This document shows, in pieces, positions 1 through 9,162 of a stretch of DNA of 64,000 nt (positions are counted from its first letter, which is position 1; every line of letters starts with the position of its first letter). The notes below the pieces were generated by a model. That model did not search any database, had not been told where the DNA came from, and saw only the letters and a list, made by a program, of their open reading frames with translations. The position numbers and the translations under genes are program-made. The DNA is from Ilumatobacteraceae bacterium (GTDB lineage: Bacteria > Actinomycetota > Acidimicrobiia > Acidimicrobiales > Ilumatobacteraceae): assembly GCA_022843125.1 (NCBI GenBank), contig JALHOG010000019.1:1-64000 (forward strand), written 5' to 3'.

Positions 1-405
1 GCAGCATCAGAGCGGGCCGGCTTCCCGGTCCGACTCGTCACGACGCACGGCCGGTCGCTGACGGTGCGCTCCGGTCAGCGGGCGACCGCGATCGCCGACT
101 TCCTCGCCGCGGTCGCGGTCGACGACGGGGTGGGCGCCGGCGACCTGCAGCGTGCAGCGATCGAGGTGCTGCGAGGTCGGGAGCATGATGCGATCACGGT
201 GGTCACGGGTTCCGCCGACGGCGCCGACCTGGCATCGACGACGGCGATGACCCGCCGGTTCGCACGCCCGACTCTGGTGACCCTGCGCGACGTGGCGGGC
301 GAGCGGTGGCTCGGCGGTACGCACCTCGATGGGGCAACGGCAGTGATCGCGCTGGCGCGGTGGCACGCACCGATGTCCGGCCGGGTCGCGGGCGGTGCAC
401 GGTGA
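1..405 (+). CDS. DUF58-domain protein, C-terminal fragment (cut by window edge)
   Basis: The frame is open from base 1 and ends in TGA at 403-405, so only the last 134 residues are present. The ORF track starts it at an internal ATG (64), but the reading frame clearly continues upstream. DUF58 proteins (a von Willebrand A-like fold) are usually encoded between a MoxR AAA ATPase and a transglutaminase-like membrane protein. The stop overlaps the GTG of exactly such a transglutaminase-like gene, which is the main reason for this call. No decisive motif is visible in the fragment, so the family assignment rests on context. Confidence 0.55.
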   Translation, partial: AASERAGFPVRLVTTHGRSLTVRSGQRATAIADFLAAVAVDDGVGAGDLQRAAIEVLRGREHDAITVVTGSADGADLASTTAMTRRFARPTLVTLRDVAGERWLGGTHLDGATAVIALARWHAPMSGRVAGGAR

Positions 406-2621
406 ACGCTCGTACGGTGCTCGTCTTGACGTCTCTGGTCCTGCTGGGGGCCCTTCCCGGCGTGGCGCTGGCGGGCGTGCTCGGCACCGGCTACGCCGTG
501 GTGACCGCGTCGGCAGTTGCCACGGTCGCGATCGCGCTCGGATGGTTCGGTGCCGGTCGCTGGCGCCGGCGCACCGTGCTCGTGGCGCTGGGTGCGGGTA
601 CCGGAGTTGTGGCCGTAGCAGTGGCCGCGCTGGCACCGCAGCGCGGCGAACGGCGAGGCACGTTCGACGCGCTTGCCGACGCGCTCGCCAACGGCTGGTC
701 CACGCTGCTCACCTCACCGCTCCCGGCCGACCCCTCGCCCCGCACACTGATGCCGCTCGCACTCGCCGTGTGGGCGACAGGTGGGTCGGCGGCGGTGCTC
801 GCCCGTACCGGGGTCGCCCGGCCGGCGCGCGCACTCGTCCCGTCACTCGCCGCGATCGTGGGCGCGAGCGTCGTCGCCGGACGCGAGCAGCACCACCCCG
901 TGGTGCTCGGGGGCGTGGCGGCGTTCGCATCGGCGGTCTACCTCTCCGCATCGCGCCCGCAGCCCCCGGCGGGTGCCCGTCTGGCGGTGCGGCGGCACCG
1001 GCGAGCAGGTCTCGCCCCGGCGGTCGCCGGTGTTGCGGTGGTCGTGGGTGCCGGGCTCGTCATCGGTCCCGGTCTGACGTTCGGGCGCGAGCACACCCCG
1101 TTCGACCCGCGCGACCGGATCGACCCCCCCATCGTTCCGTCGGGCGCGGTCAGCCCGCTCGAGCTGTTTGCCAGCAGGCAGCTCGCGCCCGGCGAGCCGA
1201 TGTTCGTCGTGGAGGCGGATCAGCCCCTCCTGACGCGGCTCGTGACGCTCGACCGGTTCGACGGCGCACGCTGGACCAGCAGCGCGGCGTACCGTCCGAG
1301 CGGCACCGTCGTCGTTCCGCCCGACCGCGCCGGTGTCGCCACCAGATCCGTGACGGCCTCGATCGTCGTCGACGGGCTTGCAGGGCCCTGGTTGCCCGTC
1401 GTCGGCGATCCGACCCGAATCACCGGCGTCACCTTCCGCGTCGACCTCGACGGTGGCACGGCGATCGCGACATCCGGTGATGTGCTGGGGTCGGCGTACG
1501 GCGTCGAGGCTGCGGTCCCATCGCTCGACGTGGCGGTGCTCCAGGCGTTGCCCACGGCCTCGGATCCCGAGGCGAACGCGGCACGTGAGCTCCCACCCGG
1601 CGCGCCCGCGCTGCTCGACGAGATGGCTGCGGTCGCCACCCGCGGTGCGACGACACCGCTGCTCAACGCGGCACTGCTGCAGGACTACCTGCAGCGGACG
1701 TTCCGGTACGACGACGACCACACAGCCGGGCACTCGTACGGCCATCTCGTCCGGGCGCTCACCGAGGCGGGCGAAGCGACCGAGGAGCAATTCGCGTCGG
1801 CGTTCGCCGTGCTCGGTCGGATGGTGGGCTTGCCGACGCGGGTCGTGGTGGGGTTCGGCCCAGGGGAGTTGCAGGCCGACGGCACCTACCGGGTTCGTGC
1901 CGGTGACGCCAGAGTGTGGCCCGAGGTGAAGTTCGCCGAGGTCGGCTGGGTGCCGTTCGACCCGTCGCCGGCACGCGACGACCGGGTCGGCGCCGAGGTG
2001 CCGATCGGGCCCGGTGGAGGCGATGGTTTCGTCATCCAGGAGGCCGACGCCGTGGTGCCCGCCGGTGAGGTGCCTCCAGGGCCGACGCCGCCGGCCGACG
2101 CGGACGGGAGCGATGCGTGGTGGCCGGTCGCAGCGGCGATCGCCGCCGCCGTGTTGCTCGCCTGTGCCGTGGCCGGTATCGCCACCGCGGTGATCAAGCG
2201 CTCCCGCACCGCCCGCCGTCGTACAGCAGAGGACGCGACCGATCGGGTCGTCGGCGCCTGGGCCGACGTGCTCGACCGGTTGATCGAGATCGACGGCGCA
2301 GCGCCGCAGACGCGCACCGTCGACGAGGTCATCGACGCGTCCGCCGCGACGACGTCGGCGCTCGCCGGTCTGTACCGGCCGGTGCTCCGCGCGCTGTACG
2401 ACGACTCCGCATGCACCGAGGCCGAGGCCGACCAGGCGTGGCGCGCCCGCGACCGTTTCGTGCGCGCGTGCCGGCAGGGCGCCGGTCGAACGCGCCGGAT
2501 CGGGTGGTCGATCGACCCCCGACCGCTGCGGCACCGTCGCGACCCGATCGGGTACCGTGGCCCGTTGCCCCGACAGGAGGCCGAGATGACCCGGAGTTCG
2601 ATGACCCGGAGACTGCGATGA
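402..2621 (+). CDS. Membrane transglutaminase-like (TgpA-type) protein, catalytic residues lost
   Basis: A 739-residue protein. The GTG at 402 overlaps the upstream stop (GTGA) and is preferred over the track start at 306. The N-terminal ~200 residues hold several hydrophobic membrane segments. An extracytoplasmic transglutaminase-like core follows at about 415-525, then a C-terminal membrane segment near 575-600 and a cytoplasmic DUF4129-like tail. The core is recognisable from 'QFASAFAVLGRMVGLPTRVV' and 'WPEVKFAEVGWVPFDPSP'. In active members the first motif carries a Cys three residues before Phe-Ala, and the second reads His-Ala-Trp. Here those positions are Glu (about 461) and Arg (about 504), so the Cys-His pair is absent and the protein is probably a non-enzymatic relative. 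It overlaps the next gene by ATGA, implying one operon. Confidence 0.8.
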   Translation: MNARTVLVLTSLVLLGALPGVALAGVLGTGYAVVTASAVATVAIALGWFGAGRWRRRTVLVALGAGTGVVAVAVAALAPQRGERRGTFDALADALANGWSTLLTSPLPADPSPRTLMPLALAVWATGGSAAVLARTGVARPARALVPSLAAIVGASVVAGREQHHPVVLGGVAAFASAVYLSASRPQPPAGARLAVRRHRRAGLAPAVAGVAVVVGAGLVIGPGLTFGREHTPFDPRDRIDPPIVPSGAVSPLELFASRQLAPGEPMFVVEADQPLLTRLVTLDRFDGARWTSSAAYRPSGTVVVPPDRAGVATRSVTASIVVDGLAGPWLPVVGDPTRITGVTFRVDLDGGTAIATSGDVLGSAYGVEAAVPSLDVAVLQALPTASDPEANAARELPPGAPALLDEMAAVATRGATTPLLNAALLQDYLQRTFRYDDDHTAGHSYGHLVRALTEAGEATEEQFASAFAVLGRMVGLPTRVVVGFGPGELQADGTYRVRAGDARVWPEVKFAEVGWVPFDPSPARDDRVGAEVPIGPGGGDGFVIQEADAVVPAGEVPPGPTPPADADGSDAWWPVAAAIAAAVLLACAVAGIATAVIKRSRTARRRTAEDATDRVVGAWADVLDRLIEIDGAAPQTRTVDEVIDASAATTSALAGLYRPVLRALYDDSACTEAEADQAWRARDRFVRACRQGAGRTRRIGWSIDPRPLRHRRDPIGYRGPLPRQEAEMTRSSMTRRLR

Positions 2622-5600
2622 TCGGCGCGGGTTCGCTGCGCACGCCCTTCGCCGTGCTCGCAGCTGCAGCGTGTGTCACCGGCGTCGCACTGACGGTCAG
2701 CGACCAGGCGCGGTCGGTCGTCGACATGGCGCCCGTCGGCGTGTGGTTCGCGAACGATGACGCCGACTCGGTGAGTCACGTCGGGCCCGCCGGTACCGAC
2801 GTGACGGTGCAGATCGTCAAGCCGAGCGGCGCCCTGACGATCACCGAGCTCGACGGCGTCGCGTACGTCACCGACGAGGACGGACACCTGTCGCGGATCG
2901 ACCCTGCTCAACTCGTCGTCTCCCAGGAGACGACGCTCCCGTCCTCCAACTCGCAGCTGATCGGCGGCGGCGGGCGGCTCTACGTCGTCGACAACGCAAC
3001 CGGAACGGTACGCGAGCTCGATCCGGGAGGGCTGACGTCGATCGGGCAGACCGACCCACTCGGTGAACTGCTCGGCACGGCTGTCGTCGACGACGACGGT
3101 GTGCTCTGGATCCCCGATCTCACCACCGGCACCGTGATGGCCGTCGACGGTCGGACCGTCGCCTCGACCACGCAGGTCGCCAGCCCTGGCGACGACGTCC
3201 GTCTGTCGGTCGTGAACGGAATCGTCGTGGCGATCAACACCTCGGCATCCACGGTCACGCAGATCGCAGGCGGAGACCGGACCGGCACGACACACGCACT
3301 GTCGGTCGCGCCGGGCGCCACCGCCCCGGTGGCGGTCGGTGGCGGATGGGTGCTTCCCGTCGTCAGCGGCGCCGAACTGGTGACGCTCGACCTGCGCAAT
3401 GGTCGCTCGATCCGGATCGTCCTGGCCGAACCGGACCATCGGCTGGGCACGCCTGCACTGGCGGGAGGCCGGGTGTACGTTCCCGACTTCACCGCCGGCA
3501 CGTTGCTCGTCGTCGACCTCGCCTCGGAGCGTGTGGTCGAGACGTTGCGTGTCACCGGGTCCGCCGGGAACTTCGATCTCGTCGTCAAGAACGGGCGGGT
3601 GTTCGTGAACGACCCCGCGAGCGAGCGGGCGTGGACGATCAACACCGCGGGCGCGCTGGTACCGGTCGTGAAGTACGACCCGTCACGACCGGGCGGCGGC
3701 TCCGGCGGCGGTGTGGTCCCGCCTCCGGCGACCACGACCACGACCGTGCCGCGGCCCGACGATCGAGATGACGACGATCCGCAGAACGACGACAACGACG
3801 ACGACGACGAGCGCGATGCAGCACCGCCGGCGACCACCCCGCGCAGTGACGTGACGGCGACCACTGTGCCCGCGGCCACGCCCGTCACCGTGCCCGTCGC
3901 GACGTCGCCGCCCGTGATCGTCATCCCGCCATCGACGGGCGGGACAGCGCCGCCCACGGTCACGGTGCCCGGTGCAGGCACCCCGGGCAGCGGCACACCA
4001 CCTGCCACCACCACGCCCGCCCCGACGGTCTCCAACGGTGCGGTGCGCGACGTGGTGGCTGTGGCCGGTGACGGCCGTGCGACCGTGTCGTGGCAGCCGC
4101 CACAGGGATGGCGGCCCGTGACCGGGTATGGCGTCGTCGTCAGCCCGACGGGCGCGGCCTACGACGTGTCGGGCTCCGAGACGAGCTTCACGGTGAGCGG
4201 GCTCCGCAACGGCACGGCATACGAATTCGTGATCACCGCACGGTCCGCGGCGGGGGATGGCGCGGCCGTCCGATCGGCCCCGGTCACACCAGCGGCCCCA
4301 CGCCCGGACGCTCCGGCCGGCGTGGCAGCTGTCGCCGGCAACGGCCAGGTCATCCTCACCTGGGACGCGCCGCGCCAGGGTCGGGTCTCTGCGTATGTCG
4401 TCGAGGTGCTCGGAGGGCCGGGGCTCCCGCCGAGCCAGGTGCCGGGTGATCAGCGCCAGGTCACGATCACCGGGCTCGAGAACGGCACGACCTACTACGC
4501 GACCGTGCGGGCGAGCACGGATGGACAGACCGGGACCGCTGCCTCGTCGGCGAACTTCGTCCCGGCCGGCCCGCCTGGCCGGCCGGGCGCCGTGAGTGCC
4601 GCGGTCACCGCCGGCGGTCAGGTCACGGTCACCTGGACGGCGGCCGCGTCGAACGGTCGGGAGCTCACGGCGTACACCGTCACCGGGTCCGGCCTCGCGG
4701 CGCAGCAGGTGCCAGGAGACCGGCTGCAGGCCGTCTTCAGCGGGCTGTCGGTCGGGTCGACGCACACCTTCACCGTCGTCGCCACCAACCCGCTCGGCGA
4801 CGGGCCGGGAGCGGCCAGCGCAGCGGTCGTCGTGCAGTCGCAGGTACCCGGTGCGCCTGGTGGGGTGAACGCGACCGCTGGAGACGCGTCGGTGACCGTG
4901 ACCTGGGCGGCGGCGCCCGCCAACGGCTCGACGCTGTCGGGTTATCGCATCCGCAACGTCACCGCTGGCACGGCTGCCACCGTGGTGCCGGCCGGGCAGC
5001 TCTCCCAGACGTTCGGGTCACTGTCGAACGGCACGCCGTACACCTTCGAGGTCCAGGCGGTCGCGACGAACGGCGCCGCTGGTCCCGCTGTGACCACGAC
5101 CGCGGTCACACCGATCGGACCGATGGTCGCGCCGACCAACGTGGTCGCAGTCGCGACCACGCCCGGATCGATTCTCGTCACCTTCGACGCGCCCGCCACG
5201 ATCAACGGCAATCCGATCGCACACTGGGTCGTCAGCACGACGCCGTCCACGTCGGAGCAGACCGTCACATCCGGGTCGGCCACGATCACCGGTCTTGCCC
5301 AGGGCACGAGCTACACCGTCAACGTCGCGGCCGTTGCGGCGGTCGCGGGCCGCGGCCCGGCCGCCGTGAGCGCACCGGTGACCACCCCGTTCGGGACCCC
5401 CGACGCCGTGACCAACCTGGACGTCGTGTTCGCCAATCTGAATCGGGTGACCCTCTCCTGGGACGCCATGCCGTTTGCCGAGTGGTACGTGGTCGAACCG
5501 CTCGGCGGCGGGAACACGGCGCCGATCACCGTGACCACCAACGCCGTGACCTACGACCCCCAGTCGTTCTTCGAGGACGCGTGGGTCGTGCGGGTGACCG

Positions 5601-5704
5601 CCCACTCGCAGTACGGCGCGTCGGCGCCGACGCAGATCTGGGTGTTCATGCCGCCCTACCCGGTGGAGGAGTGCGGCGGGCGGACGGGCCGAATCTGCCC
5701 GTGA
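2618..5704 (+). CDS. Secreted or anchored beta-propeller / fibronectin type III repeat protein
   Basis: A 1028-residue protein starting at the ATG that overlaps the previous stop. The N-terminus has a short basic stretch and a hydrophobic segment ('FAVLAAAACVTGVALTV'), so it is exported or membrane-anchored. Residues ~40-345 contain repeated strands such as 'LWIPDLTTGTVMAVDG' and 'VYVPDFTAGTLLVVDL', typical of YVTN/NHL-like propellers. Residues ~355-470 are a Pro/Thr/Asp-rich linker. From ~471 to ~1010 there are six fibronectin III-like repeats, each opening with a 'V.AVAGNGQVILTW'-like strand. It ends shortly after a Cys-rich 'EECGGRTGRIC'. It probably binds surface partners or carbohydrate, but the ligand cannot be read from sequence. 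Its operon with the DUF58/transglutaminase-like pair suggests a cell-envelope role. Confidence 0.75.
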   Translation: MIGAGSLRTPFAVLAAAACVTGVALTVSDQARSVVDMAPVGVWFANDDADSVSHVGPAGTDVTVQIVKPSGALTITELDGVAYVTDEDGHLSRIDPAQLVVSQETTLPSSNSQLIGGGGRLYVVDNATGTVRELDPGGLTSIGQTDPLGELLGTAVVDDDGVLWIPDLTTGTVMAVDGRTVASTTQVASPGDDVRLSVVNGIVVAINTSASTVTQIAGGDRTGTTHALSVAPGATAPVAVGGGWVLPVVSGAELVTLDLRNGRSIRIVLAEPDHRLGTPALAGGRVYVPDFTAGTLLVVDLASERVVETLRVTGSAGNFDLVVKNGRVFVNDPASERAWTINTAGALVPVVKYDPSRPGGGSGGGVVPPPATTTTTVPRPDDRDDDDPQNDDNDDDDERDAAPPATTPRSDVTATTVPAATPVTVPVATSPPVIVIPPSTGGTAPPTVTVPGAGTPGSGTPPATTTPAPTVSNGAVRDVVAVAGDGRATVSWQPPQGWRPVTGYGVVVSPTGAAYDVSGSETSFTVSGLRNGTAYEFVITARSAAGDGAAVRSAPVTPAAPRPDAPAGVAAVAGNGQVILTWDAPRQGRVSAYVVEVLGGPGLPPSQVPGDQRQVTITGLENGTTYYATVRASTDGQTGTAASSANFVPAGPPGRPGAVSAAVTAGGQVTVTWTAAASNGRELTAYTVTGSGLAAQQVPGDRLQAVFSGLSVGSTHTFTVVATNPLGDGPGAASAAVVVQSQVPGAPGGVNATAGDASVTVTWAAAPANGSTLSGYRIRNVTAGTAATVVPAGQLSQTFGSLSNGTPYTFEVQAVATNGAAGPAVTTTAVTPIGPMVAPTNVVAVATTPGSILVTFDAPATINGNPIAHWVVSTTPSTSEQTVTSGSATITGLAQGTSYTVNVAAVAAVAGRGPAAVSAPVTTPFGTPDAVTNLDVVFANLNRVTLSWDAMPFAEWYVVEPLGGGNTAPITVTTNAVTYDPQSFFEDAWVVRVTAHSQYGASAPTQIWVFMPPYPVEECGGRTGRICP

Positions 5705-5719
5705 CGCGGTCGCTGCGAG

Positions 5720-7360
5720 TCAACCGTCGACCACCTGGGCGGTCGCGCCGTTGATGCACGTCGGCGCCGAGTCGGCGGTGACGACGGCGTCGGTCGCGGG
5801 GTCGAGGCCGAGCACCGCCGACACCGTGAAGCACGTAGGAGCAGCCACGTCGAACCCGGTCAGTACCGCCGACGTCGCGCCCGCATCGACCGGCTCGGTG
5901 ATCGGGTCGCCGGTGGGTAGGTAGACGTACACCACCTGTGGCGACGATCCGTCGGTGCGGTTGCGCCAGGTGAGCAGGATCGCGCCCCCATCGATCGCGA
6001 CAGCGAGATCGGTCGGGGCGAACGCGGCAGCGTCGCCCGGGATGGTCGGTGGAGCCGATGTCGCGATCGGCGTCGTGTCGGCGGCGGTGTCACCCCGACC
6101 GAGCACTGCGACGACGGCGATGGCGGCCCCGGCGCCCAGCGCGAGCGCAGCGGCTATCGCGGCCGGCCCCCGCCATCGCCGACGCCGCTCTGCCACCGGC
6201 TCAGGCCCTGCGTGCCGCTGTCGCCCCATCATCGTCGGGGCATCGACCGGAGCACCGATGACGACGCCGTCGATCTCGTCCGAGATCGGCTGGACGGGTG
6301 GCAGGTCGGGCATCCGGTCGGGCGCGACGGCGGGCGCGACGACGGGTGCGACGACGGGTGCGACGTCGACCGTCTGTTCCGGGTCGGGTGGTGGAAATGG
6401 TGACGAGCCGGTGGCCGACGCCTGCTCCACTGCGGTTGCCGGTGGAACGGCCGGGCCGCCGTCGACGGGCATCGTCGTGACGGGCAAGCCGAGTTCGCGC
6501 TGCACACGCTGGAGCGCCGTCCCGAGATCGGCAGCCGTCGCGAATCGCGTAGCGGGGTGCTTGGCGAGCGCGGTCGCCAGGGCGGCCGACAACGACGCCG
6601 GCACATCGTGGCGGGCGATTCGCGGCGGTTCGCTGGTGGTGATCCGGAGCAGCTGGGCGAGCATGCCCTCGCCCGGTGGCCCGGCGAACGGAGCGACGCC
6701 CGTGAGCATCGTGTGGAGCGTCGACCCCAACGCGTACACGTCGGCCGACGCGGTCGGCTCGCCACCCTCGAGGATCTCGGGAGCGGCGTGGACGGGGGTC
6801 AGCGCAGCGGTCAGTGAGTGCTCCATCTCGAGCAGCGCTGCGATCCCGAAGTCGGCCAGCGCAGGCTCGCCGAAGCGCGACAGCAGGACGTTCTGGGGCT
6901 TGACGTCGCGATGGAGGACACCCAGACGGTGGGCGGACTCGAGCGCACCGGCGATCCGGACACCGACGTGCAGTGCGAGCCCCACGTCGAACGCGGCGGA
7001 GGCCGCGAGACGGTCGGCGAGGGACCCTTGCTCGAAGAGCTCCATGGCGAGGTACGGGTGGCGGCCGTCGACGAACCCGGCATCGAGCACGGTGACGACG
7101 TTCGGATGATCGCTCAACCGACCGTTCAGCGACCGCTCACGCTGGAACCGCTTCTGGGCGCGCCGGTCGGAGATGTCGACGTGGAGCACCTTGAGCGCGA
7201 CGTGGCGATCGAACCCGTTCTGGCGGGCCCGGTACACGGTCGCGGTCGCACCCCGCCCGATGACCGACAGGTCGGTGTAGCCCTCGATCGTCGGTGCGGG
7301 CGCGCCGTCGGCTCGCCCCTGCTCCGGGGCGCGTCGGCGATCGGTCCCGCGGCGGCGCAC
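5720..7360 (-). CDS. Transmembrane Ser/Thr protein kinase with extracellular FnIII-like domain
   Basis: A 546-residue PknB-type (Hanks) kinase. The catalytic domain spans ~28-290: glycine loop 'IGRGATATVYRA', invariant Lys in 'VALKVL', catalytic loop 'HRDVKPQN', magnesium-binding 'ADFG' and 'APE'. A Pro/Thr-rich linker follows, then one membrane helix near 398-420 and an outer domain of ~100 residues with an FnIII-like 'LTWRN' strand and two Cys that could form a disulfide. The start is uncertain: the GTG at 7360 is the last usable codon before the kinase fold, while the track start (7513) overlaps the upstream gene. It is the last gene of the minus-strand WXG operon. FHA-domain proteins (phosphothreonine readers) are encoded just across the divergent promoter, so they are plausible substrates or partners. 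Confidence 0.85.
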   Translation of the reverse strand: MRRRGTDRRRAPEQGRADGAPAPTIEGYTDLSVIGRGATATVYRARQNGFDRHVALKVLHVDISDRRAQKRFQRERSLNGRLSDHPNVVTVLDAGFVDGRHPYLAMELFEQGSLADRLAASAAFDVGLALHVGVRIAGALESAHRLGVLHRDVKPQNVLLSRFGEPALADFGIAALLEMEHSLTAALTPVHAAPEILEGGEPTASADVYALGSTLHTMLTGVAPFAGPPGEGMLAQLLRITTSEPPRIARHDVPASLSAALATALAKHPATRFATAADLGTALQRVQRELGLPVTTMPVDGGPAVPPATAVEQASATGSSPFPPPDPEQTVDVAPVVAPVVAPAVAPDRMPDLPPVQPISDEIDGVVIGAPVDAPTMMGRQRHAGPEPVAERRRRWRGPAAIAAALALGAGAAIAVVAVLGRGDTAADTTPIATSAPPTIPGDAAAFAPTDLAVAIDGGAILLTWRNRTDGSSPQVVYVYLPTGDPITEPVDAGATSAVLTGFDVAAPTCFTVSAVLGLDPATDAVVTADSAPTCINGATAQVVDG

Positions 7361-7401
7361 CCTCCCAGTATGGTGCGCTCGTTCGGGTTCTCCCAGCCGC
7401 G

Positions 7402-7905
7402 TCAGCCGGCCACGGTCAGCGACTCGAGGCACAGGTTGAGCGTGTCGATCGCCACCTGGTCGGCGTCGGCGGGCACGGTGGCCGTGAGCGTCACGATCGA
7501 GTCGTCGGTCCACACGTGCTGCTGGAGCATCTCCACCTCGACGCCGCCGGGTGCCGTGTAGGCCACGAGGACCCGTTGCGTTGCCAGTCGTTCCGGCACC
7601 TCAGGCGATCGACCGGCGGTCCAGACGCCCAGGACGGCGGCATCGGGCAGGTTCGCCTCGAGCGCGTCGAGGAGCATCTCGACGTGGTGGTTGATCTCGT
7701 CGACGGCTGGTTCGCCGACTCCGGGACGCGGCTGGTGGGTGACGAGCAGGTTGGCCCGGAACGCATCGGCCCCGTCGTCGGGTGCGAGAGCGACCAGCGC
7801 GACCCCGGGTGGCGGCTCCACCACCACCCAACCCGATGGCACCGCAACGTCCCAGCCCGCAACGTCCCAGCCCGCAACGTCCCAGCCTGCTTCGATCCCG
7901 CTCAT
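7402..7905 (-). CDS. Small LpqN/DcrB-like protein in type VII operon
   Basis: A 167-residue protein whose ATG overlaps the stop of the preceding gene (ATGA). It has no signal peptide. It opens with three tandem 'AGWDV' units made by a 15-bp DNA repeat, then 'PSGWVVVEPPPGVALVALAP', 'RANLLVTHQPRP' and 'GVEVEMLQQHVWTDDSIVTLTATVP'. This strand pattern resembles the LpqN/LpqT and DcrB/PsbP-like fold found in actinobacterial proteins near secretion loci. The similarity is by eye only. Position between a WXG-like secretion substrate and a kinase suggests an accessory or chaperone role for the type VII system, by inference. Confidence 0.55.
   Translation of the reverse strand: MSGIEAGWDVAGWDVAGWDVAVPSGWVVVEPPPGVALVALAPDDGADAFRANLLVTHQPRPGVGEPAVDEINHHVEMLLDALEANLPDAAVLGVWTAGRSPEVPERLATQRVLVAYTAPGGVEVEMLQQHVWTDDSIVTLTATVPADADQVAIDTLNLCLESLTVAG
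7843..7887 (-). repeat. Three tandem 15-bp repeats at the 5' end of the LpqN-like gene
   Basis: Plus-strand unit CGCAACGTCCCAGCC occurs three times head to tail (7843, 7858, 7873). It is in frame and yields the repeated 'GWDVA' peptide near the N-terminus. Such identical units can expand or contract by slippage without breaking the frame. Confidence 0.9.
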
Positions 7906-9134
7906 CGGTACGCCCCTCCGGGGTTCCATGCGAACAACTCCTCCTTGACCCACTTGCCGATCGACGACCCGGCGAGCCCGCCACCGATGGCCCCGACGAC
8001 ACCGCCGATCACCGCCCCCGGGACGGCCCCGATCATTCCGCCGACGACGGCACCGCCTTTCGCTCCCGCTGCGGCGCCGCCCCACGTGGTCAGCCCCTGC
8101 ACCGTCGTGGCGGTCGCCGTGCGGTTCACACGCTGCGTCGTCGTGAGCTCTGTGTTGCCGGCGTCGGTCATGTACTGCACGGCTCCGTCGACCGTGGCGC
8201 CGAGCGCGGGAACCGGTCGCATCCATCGGTGCGCCCGACCGGCGAACGCAGCCGCCTGCTGCTGGGTGACCCCGAGCGACGATCCCCGTCCGGCGACGGT
8301 CCAGCGTGTGTACACCGTGCCGTTGCGACGGTGCACCTGGCTGGCATACCGGTGCGTCGCGTGGTGGAGCCCGGCCGCCGCCCCCTCCGCCGTCCAGACG
8401 AACGGCTTGACGGCGTTCTTGGTGTCGCTCAAGCCGGTGCCGAGGTCGACGAGTTGCTGTTGCTGCTGCGTCAGCCGGGGGCGCTGTGCCTGGCCCGTGG
8501 CCGTCGCAGCGGCGAGGATCGACACGAGGCCGATCACGTCGATCGTGTGGTCGAGCGCCGACACGGCAGCATCGGTGTCGCCGGTCGTGACGAGATCGAC
8601 GACGTTGCCCCAGATCGAGCCGGCTGCGTCCTTGAGCCCGTCGAGCGTCGCCTTGTCGACCCCGAGGAACTGCGCGGCAGCGATCTCGGCTTCGATCGCC
8701 ACCAGTGCGCCGCCGCATGCTGCGCCGGCCGCCTGAAGACCCGCAAGCGCCGCCGACTGTGCCGCGATCGCGGCGGCGAGCGCTGGGGCCGTCCAGGGCA
8801 ATCCGGCGCGAGCGGCATGTTCGGCCGTCGCCGCCGTCGAGTAGGCGGCTGAGGTCGAGTCGATCGCGGCGGCGAGCGTCTGGAGCACGGGAGCCGTCTT
8901 CGCGAGCGCGGTCCCGACCATCGTGACCGTACGCGCTCGCTGGTTCGTGTGGCTCAGGTACGCGGACGCGGCCTCCCCGGCCCAGGTGCCGAGCGCACGC
9001 TGTGCGGTGGTCGACAGCTGCTGGCCTCCCTCGACGAGGCTCTGTGAGAGCTGCTGCAGGTTGGTCGCGAGCGCCCGGATCGGTGCCGATCTCGCGGTCG
9101 GCGGGTAGGGGACGCTGCCTTGGACGGTGATCAC
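7902..9134 (-). CDS. WXG100-like N-terminal domain protein with glycine-zipper C-terminus, putative type VII substrate
   Basis: A 410-residue protein. Residues ~15-100 form a helical hairpin containing 'LGTWAGEAASAYL', the W-x-G turn expected of WXG100/PPE-type secretion substrates, followed by a long Ala-rich helical stretch. The C-terminal third has no catalytic motif I recognise. The last ~60 residues are a glycine zipper ('GGMIGAVPGAVIGGVVGAIG') ending in 'KWVKEELFAWNPGGAYR'. Glycine zippers insert into membranes or form oligomers, so a membrane-active effector is possible. There is no Sec signal peptide. It sits 28 nt after a second small helical protein and opposite an EccC/EssC ATPase, which supports a secreted substrate role. 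Toxin activity is a guess. Confidence 0.65.
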   Translation of the reverse strand: MITVQGSVPYPPTARSAPIRALATNLQQLSQSLVEGGQQLSTTAQRALGTWAGEAASAYLSHTNQRARTVTMVGTALAKTAPVLQTLAAAIDSTSAAYSTAATAEHAARAGLPWTAPALAAAIAAQSAALAGLQAAGAACGGALVAIEAEIAAAQFLGVDKATLDGLKDAAGSIWGNVVDLVTTGDTDAAVSALDHTIDVIGLVSILAAATATGQAQRPRLTQQQQQLVDLGTGLSDTKNAVKPFVWTAEGAAAGLHHATHRYASQVHRRNGTVYTRWTVAGRGSSLGVTQQQAAAFAGRAHRWMRPVPALGATVDGAVQYMTDAGNTELTTTQRVNRTATATTVQGLTTWGGAAAGAKGGAVVGGMIGAVPGAVIGGVVGAIGGGLAGSSIGKWVKEELFAWNPGGAYR

Positions 9135-9162
9135 CGGTGCCTCCGTTCGTGGTGGGGTGCGC

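Noticed and set aside
7843-7887. Tandem repeats as a CRISPR array (also 32003-32046 and 47658-47726)
   Set aside because: Units are 11-23 bp, head to tail without unique spacers, and no cas genes are present.
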